NCBI GenBank assembly: GCA_947628235.1
Contig: CANQZC010000003.1
Coordinates: 49,260-113,259 of the forward strand
Reading direction: 5' to 3'
Length of the DNA: 64,000 nucleotides
Source: an uncultured Bacilli bacterium
Lineage (GTDB): Bacteria > Bacillota_I > Bacilli_A > RF39 > UBA660
The notes under the pieces are model-generated. The model saw nothing but the letters and a program-made list of their open reading frames with translations. It searched no databases and was not told the origin of the DNA. Every line of letters begins with the position of its first letter. Within the stretch, counting starts at the first letter, position 1. Shown here one piece after another: positions 21,188 to 29,616 of this stretch. The translations under genes were made by a program, and so were the position numbers.

Positions 21188-23692
21188 ATGGCAATTCTTC
21201 ATTATAGAGGAGAAGACGGTCAATTTCACGTACTAAAAACTGGTACAGGAGGAATTGAAGTATATCTAACTGGTACCCCGAATGGAACAGTTACCTATAA
21301 GAACACGGACGGTAGTGATACTGGCGAAGTTGTGCTGGATGATTCTGGTTTAGGAATGTGCGAGCCTGGTGGGTATGGTGATTATACATTTACCGCAGGT
21401 AGTAAGCAAGGTACTCTAAAGATTGACGATGTTAAGCAGTATTACTTTACACTATATGAAAGTGATGCAGTGACCGTTCATGTAACAACACGATCTAATG
21501 AAACCGTTACTGCTACATATAAGAAACAGGTTATTACAGCTAATTCTGGTAGCAGTGGCAAAGTTGATATGCAGATTGCGGTCTATGGTCAATGGGAATT
21601 CGCGGCAGGTCCTTCAAAGAAAACTGTAACGATAGCTGCCGCACCTACAGAATACAATGTAGAGCTTCCGTTGATTGATGTTGAGATTACAGGTAATCCA
21701 AATTCTATCGTTACCTATAAGAAAGATGGCACGGAAGGCCCAGGTCAAACTGTTCAACTTTCTCCAGAAGGCAGAGGAACTGTAATACTTACTGAATTTG
21801 GTAGTTATACATTTTCATCTGTTGCGGGTACTCAAACTGTACAAGCTACTACTTATGCAACACAGCATGTTGAGTTAACTGGTGTTGGTGTTACCGTTAC
21901 GACTCGTCCAAATGCGACAATTAATTATACTAATAATAGTGATGTAACAAGTACTGCACAGGCTGATGAACATGGCCAAGCACTTATCGTAATTAAAAAA
22001 TTTGGTGCTTATACCTTCTCTGTTGGTGTTGCATCTAAGGTTGTTTCAATTCAGAGTTATGAAGCTGTTTCTATTGAAATTCAAATTGTAGATGTTAAGA
22101 TTACAACTCGTCCAAGCGCAACTGTTAAGTATGGTAAAGATACTGCTACTGATAAATCAATTACAACTGATAGCAGTGGTAAACATACTTTAACAATTAC
22201 TGAATTTGGCACTTATACATTTGAAGTTGCTAGTGTGGGTGATCCTACACAATCAGTAAAACAGCAGCTTGCACTTAACGATTACACGGAGAAAAGTATT
22301 GAACTTTTTATTGTTGATGTTACGGTAAAGACTGATAAGGGTGGGCAGTTTAAGTATTACAAACAAGGGCAAGAACAGAGTGCTACAACGGTACAACTTG
22401 GTGCTGATGCTGACACTAAAGTTGTTGTCATCAAGGAAAAAGGTACTTATATCTTCTCCACAATGGATGGTGCTAAGACCCAAGAGGTAGTAATTAGTGA
22501 TTATACCGGACAAAGTGTTACGCTAATTAGTTCTGTTACAAGTAGTATTATTATTGACAGTACAAACTCTGACCCAGAGAAAGCTGTTAAGTATGCGGGC
22601 GACGCTTCTTCAGAAGTTGCAGGCTGGGATAATTGGAAAGATAAAGAAATTTTTAAAGACATTCGTCCTTGCGTAGTTAAGGATGGACAAGTACAATATT
22701 ACCTCCGCCGCAATGATTATACTGCTAAAGTAATGAGTGGTAAGGGTGAGGATTCTGATGATCGTCAGTCTGGTGATGGTACTGCTAACTTAACTGGTAC
22801 TGATGGCGATATAATGGTTGAGATTCCAAAGGTAGGATACAAGCTATCTTATAGTGATAACAATCTGCAAGTAGATATTACTAACGAAGATGCGAAAGAT
22901 GGTTATTGTTATCGTGCGCATAGTCTTGATGCGGAAGGTGACTGTGATTTTATTTACGTTGGGGCTTATCTTGCATATAAAAATGATAATAAGTTAACTA
23001 GTGTTTCTGGACAAATTCCAACAGGTAATATCACTATTAATAATTCACGTATAGCTGCCGCGGCCGCCGGTACTGGGTATCAACAGTTATCTTGGTATGT
23101 ATGGACATTACTACAGTGCCTATATTTAGTGGTATTTAAAAATCTTAATTCACAAACTGCTCTTGGTTATGGCTATACAAATGGAAATAGTAGTGTAACA
23201 AGAACAGGTGGAACTAATAGTGTTACATTCTGTGGTAATGCGGGAAATAATGCTACTGATGGTAAGCATCAAGTTAAATGTCTTGGTATTGAAGATTTCT
23301 GGGGTAACGCTTATCAATGGTGCGATGGTATCTTCAGTGATTCTAGTCGTCAAATTTTAACGGATTATAATAACTTTAACGATACTGGTGCGGGCTATCG
23401 TTTTAAAGAAGCTAGTGGATTTACATCTGATACTGGCGGTTATTTTAAGAAAGCTGCGGGAACCAATGTTCGTGGATTCTTACCAGAAAATAATGCTGCA
23501 GTAAGTGGCGGAAGTGCTACTACTTATTTTAGCGATAATGCCAGTGTCTGTGCGAGTCGCTTGGCCTGTGTAGGTGGCAACTATGGTAGTACTACCGGTG
23601 CGGGTGCGTTCCTCTGCGATGTGAGTCAATTAGCTACCGATACCAATGCTAGCTATGTCCCGCGCCTGATTTTTAAGCATAAAGCTGTCTAA
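21188..23692 (+). CDS. DGR-diversified receptor-binding tail protein
   Basis: 834 residues with AAAGGAG upstream. Residues 1-440 hold about six copies of a 65-75 residue beta unit with a (V/I)D-V-x-(I/V)-T-x-x-P-x-(A/S)-x-(V/I)-x-Y start and a G-x-Y-T-F end, resembling PEGA-like repeats; they probably form a stalk. Residues about 480-834 form a C-type-lectin / formylglycine-generating-enzyme-like domain (GIEDFWGNAYQWCDG) of the kind diversified by DGRs. The variable repeat covers the last ~50 codons and places mutable residues in the ligand-binding face. Inferred role: adsorption to a changing host surface receptor. Template and reverse transcriptase follow immediately. Confidence 0.9.
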   Translation: MAILHYRGEDGQFHVLKTGTGGIEVYLTGTPNGTVTYKNTDGSDTGEVVLDDSGLGMCEPGGYGDYTFTAGSKQGTLKIDDVKQYYFTLYESDAVTVHVTTRSNETVTATYKKQVITANSGSSGKVDMQIAVYGQWEFAAGPSKKTVTIAAAPTEYNVELPLIDVEITGNPNSIVTYKKDGTEGPGQTVQLSPEGRGTVILTEFGSYTFSSVAGTQTVQATTYATQHVELTGVGVTVTTRPNATINYTNNSDVTSTAQADEHGQALIVIKKFGAYTFSVGVASKVVSIQSYEAVSIEIQIVDVKITTRPSATVKYGKDTATDKSITTDSSGKHTLTITEFGTYTFEVASVGDPTQSVKQQLALNDYTEKSIELFIVDVTVKTDKGGQFKYYKQGQEQSATTVQLGADADTKVVVIKEKGTYIFSTMDGAKTQEVVISDYTGQSVTLISSVTSSIIIDSTNSDPEKAVKYAGDASSEVAGWDNWKDKEIFKDIRPCVVKDGQVQYYLRRNDYTAKVMSGKGEDSDDRQSGDGTANLTGTDGDIMVEIPKVGYKLSYSDNNLQVDITNEDAKDGYCYRAHSLDAEGDCDFIYVGAYLAYKNDNKLTSVSGQIPTGNITINNSRIAAAAAGTGYQQLSWYVWTLLQCLYLVVFKNLNSQTALGYGYTNGNSSVTRTGGTNSVTFCGNAGNNATDGKHQVKCLGIEDFWGNAYQWCDGIFSDSSRQILTDYNNFNDTGAGYRFKEASGFTSDTGGYFKKAAGTNVRGFLPENNAAVSGGSATTYFSDNASVCASRLACVGGNYGSTTGAGAFLCDVSQLATDTNASYVPRLIFKHKAV
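23533..23674 (+). repeat. DGR variable repeat (VR)
   Basis: 142 bases at the 3' end of the target gene, aligned without gaps to the template repeat at 23875-24016. All 20 differences lie where the template has A: 18 read G and 2 read T. Changes fall mostly in template AAY codons (for example AAT to GGT, TGT, AGT, GAT), and only two are silent. The 3' edge CTGATTTTT is identical in both copies, and the flanks beyond it differ. Confidence 0.97.
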
Positions 23693-23714
23693 ATACAAAT
23701 TACTTTGGGTATAA

Positions 23715-23738
23715 AGGCGAGATAGTCAATATCTCGCC
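23715..23738 (+). other. Hairpin downstream of VR
   Basis: AGGCGAGATA and TATCTCGCC form a 9-bp stem with a 5-base loop, 41 bases after the VR. In the Bordetella phage DGR a DNA hairpin just after the VR stimulates retrohoming. This one could serve that role or terminate the target-gene transcript; it lacks a clean T tract (TATTATAT follows). Confidence 0.6.
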
Positions 23739-23739
23739 T

Positions 23740-24393
23740 ATTATATACTTGGTTATTGTCTGAAAAGTGTGCGGAGGTTTAGCTTTTCCGTGTTTTGGAC
23801 TTGCTTATAGTTAACTTAACATTGCAAACTGGACTAGGCTTGCAAGACGATTATTGTGACGTTCCAAAAAAACACGATAATGCCAATGTCTATGCGAGTC
23901 ACTTAGCCAATGTAGGTGGCAACTATAATAATACTACCAATACGGGTACGTTCCACTGCAATGTGAATCAATTAGCTACCAATACCAATGCTAACTATGT
24001 CCCACACCTGATTTTTGATTATGAACATCTTAAATGTACTTTTTAGTATAATTCTATTATTTTAAAAACTGGGTTCTCTTTCTTGGGACGTGAAAGAGAA
24101 TATTTGATCCCTGCTATAAGGACGGTAACCATGCCACTTGGCAAAACTTACAACGTACTTATAGTATTGTACTAGTAGGTTCTTTCAAATAGATTTTATA
24201 CTGGAGAACACTTATAGTGTCAATCAGTAGTAAGTATATTAAGCGATCTTTAGTAAAATAAGAATTGGTTTATTGTAGATCAAGAAAGAATGCGAAAGTT
24301 TGATATTATGAGATGTTCAAACTTATGTATATAAGTTTGGTAAATATTTTGCAGGGTTTTATTAGTATGTAACTTTTAAAGAAAGGAGGTAAT
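23740..24393 (+). ncRNA. DGR template RNA region
   Basis: About 650 bases between the target gene and the reverse transcriptase, with no convincing gene. It contains the template repeat and a ~375-base spacer. In studied DGRs such a region is transcribed as a noncoding RNA that primes and templates mutagenic cDNA synthesis. A 9-bp stem (24074-24082 with 24092-24100) lies 58 bases after the template repeat. RNA ends are not known; the limits given are the intergenic interval. Confidence 0.75.
23875..24016 (+). repeat. DGR template repeat (TR)
   Basis: 142-base invariant partner of the VR, 200 bases downstream of it and in the same orientation. Read in the VR frame it is rich in Asn codons AAT/AAC (about a dozen), the codon class that gives the widest amino-acid choice when adenines are randomised. 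Sequence after the TR (GATTATGAACAT) differs from that after the VR (AAGCATAAAGCT), consistent with an IMH/IMH* distinction that fixes the direction of transfer. Confidence 0.97.
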
Positions 24394-25461
24394 ATGCCGA
24401 AACGCTTAGGCGGAGATGTTTATAAAAGAATTTGTTCTATGAATAATCTTATTTTAGCACATCAAAATGCTAAGAAGGATAAAGGATTTTATGCAGAAGT
24501 TAAAATGGTTGACAGTAATCCTGAATATTATTTAAAAGAAATTCAGACTATGTTAGTTAATCATACTTATCATTTAGAGGAATCTGATTATACCAGAGAG
24601 ATAATTCATGATAGAACTAAAGATAGGGAACTTTGGAAGTTAAAATATTATCCACATAGAATTATTCAGTGGACAATTATGCTACAAATCAACGAACTTC
24701 TCGATAGAAATTTAGTTGATTTTACTTGTGCATCCATACCTAAACGCGGTATACATTATGCTCTTAAACTAGCTAAAGGTTACATGCAAGATAAAGATGA
24801 AAGTAAGTATTGTCTAAAGATAGATATACACCACTTTTATCAAAGTGTCAATAAAGATATACTAAAGAAAATGTTGAGAAAGAAAATTAAGGACAAAGAA
24901 TTACTTTGGCTTCTTGATTTAATTATAGATAGCTGTCCGCAAGGGCTACCAATGGGCAGTTATCTATCTCAATATCTTGCTAATTTTTATCTTAGTTACT
25001 TTGATCATTGGATGGCAGAAACACTCAAGATTAAAAGGGTAATAAGATATATGGATGATGTCGTTATCTTATATAAAGATAAAGAAACATTATTTAAATG
25101 GCTTGAAGAGATAAAAGTGTATCTTAATAAAGAATTAGATTTGGTATTAAAAGATAATTACCAAGTTTTTCCTACATATATTAGAGGACTTGATTTTATT
25201 GGGTACCGAATTTTTAAAGACTACATTATTCTGCGGAAATCGACCTACATGAGATTGCGTAGACAAATGTTAGCTATTGCAAAGAAAGTTGCGGACAGTT
25301 CTTTTATGAGCTACCATGATTTTTGTTGCATAAATAGTTATAAGGGTTGGTTAAAGTGGTGTGATGGTTATAATCTTTATGTAAAATATATAAAGCCATT
25401 AGAACCACATGCTACAAGATATTATAACACTTTTATAAAAAGGAGAAAACATGCAGAATAA
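24394..25461 (+). CDS. DGR reverse transcriptase
   Basis: 355 residues, ATG behind AAAGGAGG. Makes adenine-mutagenised cDNA from the template RNA, which then replaces the VR. Visible motifs: RT domain 3/4 QGLPMGSYLSQYLANF, which contains the GxxxSQ pattern that marks DGR enzymes apart from group II intron RTs; the catalytic IRYMDDVVIL; and downstream FIGYRIF. No maturase, endonuclease or fused domain. Only ~380 bases separate it from the template repeat. No Avd-like accessory protein is recognisable next to it; the following gene overlaps by 11 bases but does not look like Avd. Confidence 0.95.
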   Translation: MPKRLGGDVYKRICSMNNLILAHQNAKKDKGFYAEVKMVDSNPEYYLKEIQTMLVNHTYHLEESDYTREIIHDRTKDRELWKLKYYPHRIIQWTIMLQINELLDRNLVDFTCASIPKRGIHYALKLAKGYMQDKDESKYCLKIDIHHFYQSVNKDILKKMLRKKIKDKELLWLLDLIIDSCPQGLPMGSYLSQYLANFYLSYFDHWMAETLKIKRVIRYMDDVVILYKDKETLFKWLEEIKVYLNKELDLVLKDNYQVFPTYIRGLDFIGYRIFKDYIILRKSTYMRLRRQMLAIAKKVADSSFMSYHDFCCINSYKGWLKWCDGYNLYVKYIKPLEPHATRYYNTFIKRRKHAE

Positions 25462-25753
25462 CGGTAGAGTACAAGGGAGCAAAGAAGCATCTGCCCCTGT
25501 AATCGTTAATCATGATAATGTCTATATTCATACTAATGTTCAGCAAGTCCAAGATGATGAAATTGAAGATCTATATGAATATGATGAAATTATTATGACT
25601 AAAGATGAATACATTGAGTGGTCAAAAGAATATATTGATACCCTCGAAGCCGCCATCGGCGAAATTGGCGTTCTCGTAGAAGCTAATAATGAAACAACAG
25701 AGTTAGCTCTAGCAGAACTTGGAGCACTAGTTGCCACAGGAGGTGATGAATAG
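25451..25753 (+). CDS. Small acidic protein after DGR RT
   Basis: 100 residues, start overlapping the RT stop by 11 bases behind AAAAGGAG, so translated with it. Strongly acidic, soluble, with a central helical segment (YIDTLEAAIGEIGVLVEANN). Avd proteins are basic four-helix bundles of ~120 residues, and this does not match that charge pattern. It is more likely a small tail-associated protein that resumes the structural operon after the DGR. No recognised family. Confidence 0.6.
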   Translation: MQNNGRVQGSKEASAPVIVNHDNVYIHTNVQQVQDDEIEDLYEYDEIIMTKDEYIEWSKEYIDTLEAAIGEIGVLVEANNETTELALAELGALVATGGDE

Positions 25754-25755
25754 TA

Positions 25756-25875
25756 ATGGCTACTGTTTATGCAAATTTGGTTCGTAAAGGTCTTTGGGAA
25801 CTTGAGCAGGTTCCCGCACGTTGGAGAGAAGATGTGAGAAGAATCCTTATTGAAGATGGTACTCTAGCAGAGTAA
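25756..25875 (+). CDS. XkdX/CD1375-like small phage protein
   Basis: 39 residues starting two bases after the previous stop. The pattern Y-A-N-L-V-R-K-G followed by (T/L)-x-x-V-P-x-x-W-R-x-x-V matches the tiny XkdX/CD1375-type proteins that sit between tail-fibre and lysis genes in Firmicutes phages. Molecular function of that family is unknown. Position here, between fibre genes and the lysis cassette, agrees. Confidence 0.6.
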   Translation: MATVYANLVRKGLWELEQVPARWREDVRRILIEDGTLAE

Positions 25876-25905
25876 CATATAGAAACCTAATGAAAGGGGA
25901 TTTTG

Positions 25906-26835
25906 ATGGCAGAAATCAAACACATTGGTCTTGAGCAACTAAAGTATTACCACAACAAATTAAAAGAAATTGTTGTTCTCAAAGAGCATAAGACCGGATC
26001 AGAAGAAGAATGGAGGGTTCTTTCTGATAACAACCTTACCGATGACCTAGTAGAAAAAATCCATGCGGCAGGCGATAGCGGATTTAATGGTTCTTATGAA
26101 TCACTAACTAATAAGCCAGCTATTGATGGTACTGAACTTTCTGCTTCTACTACGGCTGAAACTCTAGGTCTTGCCAAGAGCGAAGATATTCCTGGCGTAG
26201 CAACCGCAGAAGCTGCTGGTATTGTAAAACCTGATGATTCAACTATTAAGATTACAGAAGATGGTACAATTTCCGTTGCTGAACTAAGTTCTTATCTAAA
26301 AACAACAGACGCAGCTAAAACTTATCTAGCTAAGACAGACGCAGAACGTGATTATCTAAAGTCAAGCACAGCGGAAGAAACTTATGCAACACAGGCATCT
26401 CTTACTGATTATGCCAAGACTTCACAGGTAGAAACTAATATTAATGCTGCTAAAGATGAAATGCAAGAAAAGATTAATGCGGCAGTTGGTTCAGTTTATA
26501 CTCCAAAGGGTTCAACCACATTTACAGAACTACCTGAACCTTCCGCAGAGGTTGAGGGAGATGTTTATAATATCTCTGAACAGTTCACAATCTCTGAACC
26601 TGAAAAGTGGGTAGAGCAGAGCGGTACATATCCTGCTGGTACAAACGTAGTTTGTGTTAAAGAAGATGAAACCTATAAGTGGGATGTTCTAACAGGTGTT
26701 GTTGATCTTTCAAACTATGTACAATCTTCAACACTTACTGATTATGCACAAAAATCAGAACTTGATGCTTATGTTAAAACCGCAGATATTCAAACTGTAA
26801 CTAATGGGGATATTGACACTATCTTTAGTGAGTAA
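25906..26835 (+). CDS. Tail fibre protein
   Basis: 309 residues from the ATG at 25906 behind AAAGGGGA; a TTG three bases earlier is less likely. The N-terminus is short and helical, residues 45-160 contain fibre-like repeats (LTNKPAIDG, TTAETLGLAK), and residues 160-210 are a coiled coil. The segment SVYTPKGSTTFTELP onwards is a small beta domain commonly found near the end of Firmicutes phage fibres. A second coiled coil (LTDYAQKSELDAYVK) closes the protein. Likely a trimeric fibre; receptor unknown. Confidence 0.7.
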   Translation: MAEIKHIGLEQLKYYHNKLKEIVVLKEHKTGSEEEWRVLSDNNLTDDLVEKIHAAGDSGFNGSYESLTNKPAIDGTELSASTTAETLGLAKSEDIPGVATAEAAGIVKPDDSTIKITEDGTISVAELSSYLKTTDAAKTYLAKTDAERDYLKSSTAEETYATQASLTDYAKTSQVETNINAAKDEMQEKINAAVGSVYTPKGSTTFTELPEPSAEVEGDVYNISEQFTISEPEKWVEQSGTYPAGTNVVCVKEDETYKWDVLTGVVDLSNYVQSSTLTDYAQKSELDAYVKTADIQTVTNGDIDTIFSE

Positions 26836-26857
26836 TCTCCTTTAAGGAGTATAACAC

Positions 26858-27208
26858 ATGGGAAAGTACTTAGACTTTAAAGGCTCTAAGTATCTGGTTC
26901 AAAAATTAAAAACATGGTTGGAGTCCGCGGGAGTAGTGTTCAAGGCAAAAACCGCGGACGCTCTTTCCGCAACACTCCCCATTAAAGGCGGTGGAACTGG
27001 CGCAGAAACGGCAGAAGAGGCTTGGACAGCTCTAGGTGGTGGAGATATTGGTAAACTAAATACCGATAAATCTGAAGAGGCTGCTAATAAATTCATAAAA
27101 GCTGACGGCACTTTTGCTGCGATTACTGTACCTGAAACAACCACCGGTATTGTGGTTTCAGATACAGAGCCTGATGATCCAAGCTGTATAATTTGGATTG
27201 AAATTTAA
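26858..27208 (+). CDS. Short tail-fibre-like protein
   Basis: 116 residues with TAAGGAG upstream. It opens with a basic-amphipathic helix (KYLDFKGSKYLVQKLKTWLE), then LPIKGGGTGAETAEEAWTAL, a G-G-T-G-A pattern frequent in phage tail fibre proteins. It ends with a beta segment PDDPSCIIWIEI like the termini of other fibres. Probably a small fibre or fibre cap; context is the end of the structural operon. Confidence 0.65.
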   Translation: MGKYLDFKGSKYLVQKLKTWLESAGVVFKAKTADALSATLPIKGGGTGAETAEEAWTALGGGDIGKLNTDKSEEAANKFIKADGTFAAITVPETTTGIVVSDTEPDDPSCIIWIEI

Positions 27209-27231
27209 AGAGTTTGATAGAAAGGAGTAAT

Positions 27232-27342
27232 ATGTCAGATTTAACAGATGAGCAAATTATTTCTTTTGAAAATGCTCTTAGCAGCGAAGATGAAACTAAT
27301 GAATGCACTATAGAAGAATTATCTAATGGTAAGGGTGATTAA
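27232..27342 (+). CDS. Small acidic hypothetical protein
   Basis: 36 residues behind a good AAAGGAG site, ending two bases before the amidase start. Very acidic (EQIISFENALSSEDE). It is spaced like a genuine operon member and probably couples translation to the endolysin gene. No recognised family. Confidence 0.5.
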   Translation: MSDLTDEQIISFENALSSEDETNECTIEELSNGKGD

Positions 27343-27344
27343 TT

Positions 27345-28307
27345 ATGAGCAATAGTCCTTTAGTAAGCTATACTCGTATTAGTCCTAATAAAAATCGCCG
27401 CACAGAAAAGATAATCGGTATTACTCCTCATTATATGGCGGGTAACTGTTCTATCGAAACTTGCGGAGAGATTTTCGCACCTACTTCTCGTCAGGCATCT
27501 TCCAACTACGGAATTGGTAGCGACGGCCGCATTGGAATGTATGTTCCAGAAGACTATCGTGCTTGGACTTCTTCTAGCTCTTGGAACGATCAAAGACGAG
27601 TAACTATTGAAGTTGCAAATGTAGATTCTTACGGAACTATCACCGCAGCCGCATGGGAATCTTTGGTTAATCTTTGCGTAGATATTTGTCAACGTAATGG
27701 TATTGACTGGGTTAATTTTACAGGTGATAAAAATGGAGTTATTACTTGGCACTGTATGTTTGCTGCAACAGATTGTCCCGGCAATTACTTAAAAGCAAAA
27801 ACTCCTGCTTTAGTAGATGAAATCAATGCAAGACTTCATCCCGCACCTATTCCAGAGCCGGAACCACCAAAGATTTACCCTGGTACCTATCTTGATGAGC
27901 GGCAACTAGGTGGAGATATGTTTAGACTATACAATCCTTATAATGGTCAGCATCTCTTTACACCAGACCCGCAAGAGGTTGAATCTCTACTTAAAGGAGA
28001 TTGGGATGATGAGGGGGTTGCTTGGCATATGCCGGAAGTAATTCCTATATATCGTTTATATAATACCCGCAGTGGAGATCATCTCTGGACTATCTCCCTC
28101 CAAGAGTGCAATACTTGTATCGGTAACGATTGGACCTATGAAGGAATAGGTGGATATAGTTCTGCAACAGAAACTGATAAACCTATTTATCGTCTATATA
28201 ACGCGGTAAGTGATAAACATTTATTTACAGCAGATAAAAGTGAAGTATCTGTTCTTACTACAGAACATGGATGGACTAGCGAGGGGATAGCGTTTTATTC
28301 TATATAA
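27345..28307 (+). CDS. Endolysin: N-acetylmuramoyl-L-alanine amidase with wall-binding repeats
   Basis: 320 residues. Residues 1-165 form an Amidase_2/PGRP domain that cuts the bond between muramic acid and the peptide stem. Likely zinc ligands are H29 (GITPHY), H136 (TWHCMF) and C144 (ATDCPG). After a proline-rich linker (PAPIPEPEPPK), three ~45-residue repeats follow (RLYNPYNGQHLF, RLYNTRSGDHLW, RLYNAVSDKHLF), a DUF5648-type module thought to bind cell wall. No signal peptide, so release depends on the holin. The second endolysin at 30020-30967 carries the same repeats. Confidence 0.92.
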   Translation: MSNSPLVSYTRISPNKNRRTEKIIGITPHYMAGNCSIETCGEIFAPTSRQASSNYGIGSDGRIGMYVPEDYRAWTSSSSWNDQRRVTIEVANVDSYGTITAAAWESLVNLCVDICQRNGIDWVNFTGDKNGVITWHCMFAATDCPGNYLKAKTPALVDEINARLHPAPIPEPEPPKIYPGTYLDERQLGGDMFRLYNPYNGQHLFTPDPQEVESLLKGDWDDEGVAWHMPEVIPIYRLYNTRSGDHLWTISLQECNTCIGNDWTYEGIGGYSSATETDKPIYRLYNAVSDKHLFTADKSEVSVLTTEHGWTSEGIAFYSI

Positions 28308-28331
28308 TATTATCCCAGAAAGGAGGAAAAT

Positions 28332-28886
28332 TTGGAAGCACTTACAACACTTCTAACCGAGTATTCTTTTCCGGCGATAATTATTATTATATTCCTTTTG
28401 TTAGTTGCTTTTAAATTTGTTAGTGATCTAATCGAATGGCTTTATAATAAAGCTAAAGGCTTTTTTAAAAAGCAAACAGACGAGGAGAAAAAGGAAGAAA
28501 AACTTGAAGGTTATTTCAAAGATACTAATGATCACTTTGAAAAAATCAACAAGCGTTTTGATGATACCGATGAACAGATATTAGAAATCCGCAAGTTCCA
28601 AGAAAACACAGCAGAAAGATTAAAATTTATTGAGGAAAGACAACAGGAAAATACTCGTTCTTTTCTTATAGATGCACATCATAAATTCTGCTATGAATAT
28701 AAGGCGATAGACGATATTAACTTGCAATCAGTAGAACGTCGTTATTCTTATTATAAACACGCGGGTGGAGATACCTTTATTGATAGTTTAATCGAAGATA
28801 TTAGAGAACTACCGAAGGTTAATTTAGACCATCCTCTAATTTCAGCAGAAGAAGAGGAAGGAATAGAAGATGTTGGAATATCTTGA
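28332..28886 (+). CDS. Membrane-anchored coiled-coil protein in lysis cassette
   Basis: 184 residues from a TTG start with a strong AAAGGAGGAAAA site. One hydrophobic membrane segment (about residues 12-33, FPAIIIIIFLLLVAFKFV) is followed by a charged coiled coil (residues 45-110) and a soluble tail. It lies between the amidase and the BppU-like gene and overlaps the latter by 17 bases. The layout of one membrane segment plus a long cytoplasmic helix could suit a holin partner, but no family is recognised. Confidence 0.65.
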   Translation: MEALTTLLTEYSFPAIIIIIFLLLVAFKFVSDLIEWLYNKAKGFFKKQTDEEKKEEKLEGYFKDTNDHFEKINKRFDDTDEQILEIRKFQENTAERLKFIEERQQENTRSFLIDAHHKFCYEYKAIDDINLQSVERRYSYYKHAGGDTFIDSLIEDIRELPKVNLDHPLISAEEEEGIEDVGIS

Positions 28887-29616
28887 CCAACTACGTTCAA
28901 ACGTAATTGATTTAAAATCCCTCGATCAGGATATTTCAGACCCAATTATTGCGGGCGCCGGTGAATCTGGTGGCCCGCAACTCTATGTAATCCTCACTCA
29001 AGAGGCTGCCGCGCGCTTCACACCAACTACTAATCTTTATCTCTCTTGGAAGCATTTAGACTATCCAAATGTTAAAGGTTATGATATGTTTGATAAAATA
29101 TCAGACGATCCTGCGGTGTGGGCTATCAGCTGGCCGCATGCCATGCGCAAAGCTGGTACAGTAGAAGCATGCCTTGAAATTGTAGATGAGTTAAGCGTAA
29201 GTCAAAGTAAACACTTTAATATCAATGTATTATCTGATATTGAATCTGGTGCGGGCGACTTTACACAAGAAGATTATGATCTATTCCATCAAGCATTAGT
29301 AGAAATGAGTGAAAAGGTTCAAGAAGCTAATAATTTAGTAGATAATGCTAATGATGTATTTGATGTAATCTTTGATCTTTACAATACTATGAAGGCTGAT
29401 TATGATAATATTCTTGAACGAGTAGATCAAGAAGAAGAACTATTTAATCAGCTTAGAGAAGAGTGGGATGCCTTCCGCAAGGAATATGAGCAAATCAAGT
29501 TTGCTACAGAATGCGAAATTGATTGTTGGGTATTTGAGGATAAATCTAATTGTGATTGTCCTTCAAAAATAAGAAAACCTGTAATGATGGGATACTTGAG
29601 AATGAAAGGAGCATAA
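28870..29616 (+). CDS. BppU-like baseplate upper protein
   Basis: 248 residues; the start overlaps the previous gene by 17 bases. Residues 35-120 (LYVILTQEAAARFTPTTNLY, then AGTVEACLEIVDELSVSQSK and FNINVL) resemble the N-terminal domain of BppU baseplate proteins, which docks fibres onto the baseplate. Residues 130-215 are a coiled coil. The C-terminus has four cysteines (ECEIDCWVF, NCDCPSK), enough for a metal site or disulfides. It is oddly placed inside the lysis cassette. Function by similarity of pattern only. Confidence 0.55.
   Translation: MLEYLDQLRSNVIDLKSLDQDISDPIIAGAGESGGPQLYVILTQEAAARFTPTTNLYLSWKHLDYPNVKGYDMFDKISDDPAVWAISWPHAMRKAGTVEACLEIVDELSVSQSKHFNINVLSDIESGAGDFTQEDYDLFHQALVEMSEKVQEANNLVDNANDVFDVIFDLYNTMKADYDNILERVDQEEELFNQLREEWDAFRKEYEQIKFATECEIDCWVFEDKSNCDCPSKIRKPVMMGYLRMKGA

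Noticed and set aside
23795..24046. 83-codon open frame covering the template repeat
   Set aside because: It is open only because the TR mirrors the end of the target gene; no ribosome site, and the element is a noncoding template.
24394..25461. Group II intron or retron origin of the reverse transcriptase
   Set aside because: No maturase or HNH domain and no intron ribozyme around it; GxxxSQ motif and TR/VR pair identify a DGR.
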